Shown here: positions 62,270-64,000 of the stretch, piece after piece
Layout of the letters: the number at the start of each line of letters is the position of its first letter
Numbering within the stretch: the stretch's first letter is position 1
From: Lachnospira pectinoschiza
GTDB taxonomy: Bacteria > Bacillota > Clostridia > Lachnospirales > Lachnospiraceae
Direction of reading: 5' to 3'
Assembly (NCBI RefSeq): GCF_900103815.1
Contig: NZ_FNHZ01000003.1
Location: forward strand, 217,315 to 281,314
Length of the DNA: 64,000 bases
Position numbers and translations under genes: made by a program
Notes under the pieces: model-generated
Databases searched by the model: none
The model's input: only the letters and a program-made list of their open reading frames with translations
Told to the model about the DNA's origin: nothing

Positions 62270-62319
62270 CCCGCTAGCATATAGTTTATGCTAGCGGGAA
62301 AGTTGTTTCGGATTATATA
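62270..62319. repeat. 50-bp direct repeat at right border of lanthipeptide cassette (contains padC terminator)
   Basis: Second copy of the repeat at 51888-51937; three mismatches in 50 bp. The stem CCCGCTAGCATA/TATGCTAGCGGG with T-run on the minus strand (62261-62270 side) ends padC transcription. The rest of 62114-62372 shows no other feature I can support. Confidence 0.88.
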
Positions 62320-62372
62320 TGGTTTTTGTTTTTGTCTACAAAGAACTTCTTATTCTACTTTACTAAAGCTTC

Positions 62373-62918
62373 TTATTCTGCTTTTCTTGAGACATGCTTG
62401 TAATTCTCATCATAGAATTTACCAGCACGAATATCGTCTGTCATACCTTCATAAGGTGTTTCATTAATAACATCGTCGTTATCAACGCCTGCATCTCCAA
62501 CGTATGTGATTGTAGCAAATTCAGGTACTACATACTTTGGATATGTCTCGTACTTCTCACGAGCTTCATGCATTTTATCGATGTGCTTATTCTGGTAGCA
62601 AACTGTGATTTCTGGATGCTCTTTAACCCACTTAGGGAAGAAAATAACGCCGTTAATCTTACCTTCGTTAGGCATGAAATCAAGAGCAACATCTGTACCT
62701 GTAGGCTCAGTCCAAGTAACCTTATAAATTCCGTCAGCTATTTTGAAAAGGTTAATTTCCTGATCTGTAACCCATCTACCAGCAACCATTCCACCATGGA
62801 TTCTATAGCAACATGTATGGTCATTCTTACAATACCACTCATATTCCCATCCGTTATCGTAAGTATAAATAAAATGTGTACCTATGAAATCTGATAATTC
62901 CTTAAACTCTTTCTTCAT
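62373..62918 (-). CDS. padC: phenolic acid decarboxylase
   Basis: A 181-residue beta-barrel decarboxylase turning p-coumarate- or ferulate-type acids into vinyl phenols, a plant-phenolic detoxification reaction. It has the family core [34 protein letters not shown] and [15 protein letters not shown]; the conserved Arg and Glu of the active site lie in GGMVAGRWV and TEPTG. Start follows GGAGAAT-like sequence. It is divergent from a PadR repressor gene and their shared gap holds an ATGT-N8-ACAT operator. Confidence 0.92.
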   Translation of the reverse strand: MKKEFKELSDFIGTHFIYTYDNGWEYEWYCKNDHTCCYRIHGGMVAGRWVTDQEINLFKIADGIYKVTWTEPTGTDVALDFMPNEGKINGVIFFPKWVKEHPEITVCYQNKHIDKMHEAREKYETYPKYVVPEFATITYVGDAGVDNDDVINETPYEGMTDDIRAGKFYDENYKHVSRKAE

Positions 62919-62976
62919 CTTTATATTCTCCTTTCTTACAATTCAGTTATAAAAATGATAAGGTAAGTTTTTATAT

Positions 62977-63012
62977 AAATATAAACATGTAATTATTAAC
63001 ATGTTTATATTT
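62977..63012. promoter_or_regulatory. PadR operator between padC and padR
   Basis: Inverted repeat with 14-bp perfect arms (62977-62990 and 62999-63012) around an 8-bp spacer, centred on ATGT (62987-62990)-N8-ACAT (62999-63002), the known consensus for PadR repressors of phenolic acid decarboxylases. Confidence 0.9.
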
Positions 63013-63063
63013 CGTTGATTATGTTATACTTAATTTATAAAAATGTCAACAAGGAGATTTTCA

Positions 63064-63597
63064 ATGGCACAAAAAAATTTACTTCCTATGATCCTTCTAG
63101 GGTTAATAAATATAGAAAAAAAGACAGGTTACGACCTTAAAAAAGATTTTGAAACCGAAATTGGAGAATTCTGGTCTGTTAAACATAGTCAAATATATCT
63201 AGAACTCAAACGTCTTGAAGGAAATGGTGAAATCAAGTCCACAACTGGCTTTTATGGAAATAAAATTGAAAAGACTTATTATGAAATTACAAAAAAAGGA
63301 AAGGAACGCCTAGACTCTTGGCTTGATTCTTATTCTGACATTCTAAGTGTAAATAAAGATGAGTTTGTTTTGAAATTATATTTTATAAAAAGTCGCAAGG
63401 ATCCACGACTTCAAGATTTGCTGCAGGAGCAATATAGACAAAGAAAGCAAAAGCTAGAGCATCTACTTGATAGAAAGGAATTGCTCTTTTCTACTAAAAA
63501 AGAAAGGGATGATAACTACGGTCATTATCTAATTCTAGATCACGCTATTAGACGTGAAAGGGAATATGTAAATTGGCTTGAAGAGATGATGAAATAA
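63064..63597 (+). CDS. padR: PadR-family transcriptional repressor
   Basis: A 177-residue winged-helix regulator: N-terminal DNA-binding domain (LPMILLGLINIEKKTGYDLKKDFE, SQIYLELKRLEGNGEI, YYEITKKGKERLDSW) and a C-terminal helical dimerisation region (about 95-177). PadR repressors release padC when phenolic acids are present. ATG 63064 follows AAGGAG; an in-frame ATG upstream lacks a site. Divergent from padC over the ATGT-N8-ACAT operator; a TATACT -10 box is at 63025-63030. Confidence 0.92.
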   Translation: MAQKNLLPMILLGLINIEKKTGYDLKKDFETEIGEFWSVKHSQIYLELKRLEGNGEIKSTTGFYGNKIEKTYYEITKKGKERLDSWLDSYSDILSVNKDEFVLKLYFIKSRKDPRLQDLLQEQYRQRKQKLEHLLDRKELLFSTKKERDDNYGHYLILDHAIRREREYVNWLEEMMK

Positions 63598-63691
63598 TTT
63601 AGAAATAGCTTAGATTAAGATGAAGCTGCACCAATAATATGATAGTCACTTGCCTCCTATTACTGTATTTTTCAGTGTTTCTTATTTTAAT

Positions 63692-63896
63692 TTACATTTT
63701 TTCCTAGGAACTTTTGCTCTAATCTTACACTTTTTCCTAGGAACTTTTGCTCTGATATTACACTTTTTCCTAGGAACTTTTGCCTTGATATTACACTTTT
63801 TCCTAGGAACTTTTGCCTTGATATTACACTTTTTCCTAGGAACTTTTGCCTTGATATTACACTTTTTCCTAGGAACTTTAATTATGGAGTTACATT
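63692..63896. repeat. 33-bp tandem repeat array
   Basis: Six head-to-tail units at 63692, 63725, 63758, 63791, 63824 and 63857, plus a short truncated seventh. Each has the palindrome TTCCTAGGAA followed by CTTTTG and a variable six-base tail. Units 3-5 are identical; the ends are diverged. 33 bp is a multiple of three, so both strands stay open in some frame: + strand LILHFFLGTFA repeats, - strand KCNIKAKVPRK repeats. Neither has a convincing start. Together with the flanking hairpins it fills the 63598-64000 gap. Confidence 0.9.
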
Positions 63897-63914
63897 TTCA
63901 TCGACAAGTAAAGC

Positions 63915-64000
63915 GGACATTCGGAATCCGCTTCGCTACTTCCTCATGAACGCAGTGGCACTTTGTGCCACCTGTCAGAAGGGGCTTTAACCCCTTCTGA
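63915..64000. repeat. 64-bp dispersed hairpin repeat, copy 2, plus end-of-window hairpin
   Basis: 63915-63978 is the reverse complement of 48381-48444 with one mismatch. It is followed by the hairpin TCAGAAGGGG/CCCCTTCTGA at the window edge, so the element may continue beyond. Confidence 0.85.

Larger units (their letters stand above)
51888..62319. mobile_element. putative lanthipeptide cassette bounded by terminator repeats
   Basis: Roughly 10.4 kb between two near-identical 50-bp direct repeats, carrying eight genes of one system, including a tyrosine recombinase, all on the minus strand and visibly AT-richer than the flanks. The outside neighbours are ordinary chromosomal genes (hydroxyacid dehydrogenase, padC). 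Direct repeats plus recombinase fit an acquired unit, but the recombinase may only serve the promoter switch, and the repeats may result from homologous exchange in a terminator. Confidence 0.5.

Noticed and set aside
63692..63896. CRISPR array
   Set aside because: Units are contiguous 33-bp tandem copies without unique spacers, and no cas gene is present.
63650..63949. Plus-strand frame encoding LILHFFLGTFA repeats
   Set aside because: Starts only at a TTG without a convincing ribosome binding site and consists of the tandem repeat; kept as a repeat rather than a gene.

Overview
The window (low GC, nearly all genes on the minus strand, strong AGGAGG-type ribosome binding sites, anaerobic pyruvate formate-lyase, KDG kinase, secreted GH5/GH25 enzymes, PurO-type IMP cyclohydrolase) looks like the chromosome of an anaerobic gut Clostridia, most likely a Lachnospiraceae close to Lachnospira. 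That placement is inference from gene content; no rRNA gene is present to confirm it.

Layout. 1-2.3 kb: queuosine precursor operon queD-queE-queC-queF (queF cut by the window edge), behind a structured leader. 2.4-2.8 kb: a dense array of nested hairpins in the 3' region of gltX. 4.5-8.1 kb: an accessory island holding a gene remnant, a DUF4417/BECR-nuclease toxin/acidic-partner trio and, divergently, a Thoeris-like pair (macro-domain protein plus TIR protein). 8.4-20.8 kb: cell-wall lysozyme, HAD phosphatase, GH5 glucanase, AICAR transformylase and PurO, PheA, a DUF5050 protein, an alarmone-synthetase-like protein, a DtxR-like regulator, and pflA. 21-26.2 kb: five-gene operon (FkbM methyltransferase, GNAT, acyl-AMP ligase, acyl carrier protein, Gfo/Idh oxidoreductase) with no obvious known product. 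26.2-36.4 kb: pncB, an ABC-2 exporter with lipoprotein, pflB, trxA, CmpB-like membrane protein. 36.5-51.7 kb: asparaginase, heterodimeric ABC exporter, C39-like peptidase, lgt, YkgJ-type protein, kdgK, trpB, a PIN/NYN protein, GNAT, zinc-ribbon membrane protein and a hydroxyacid dehydrogenase.

51.9-62.3 kb: a visibly AT-richer class II lanthipeptide cassette (two precursors, LanM, flavodoxin-type reductase, M50 protease, C39-peptidase exporter, HlyD adaptor, tyrosine recombinase). It lies between two 50-bp near-identical copies of a terminator. Just ahead of the precursors is a 139-bp segment bounded by inverted repeats and carrying a consensus promoter that points away from the operon, which looks like an invertible on/off switch in the OFF state. 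The LanM keeps its dehydratase active site but has lost the Cys/His zinc ligands of its cyclase domain. 62.4-63.6 kb: padC and divergent padR around a textbook ATGT-N8-ACAT operator. The window ends with a 33-bp tandem repeat and a dispersed hairpin element.

Two themes run across the window. First, unrelated genes carry nested hairpins in their 3' regions, often with an ATTCC linker between inner and outer stems, and two CDS ends lie inside such elements. Second, pflA, pflB and trxA share the palindrome ATTGTRTACAAT at nearly the same distance before their start codons, suggesting one regulator.
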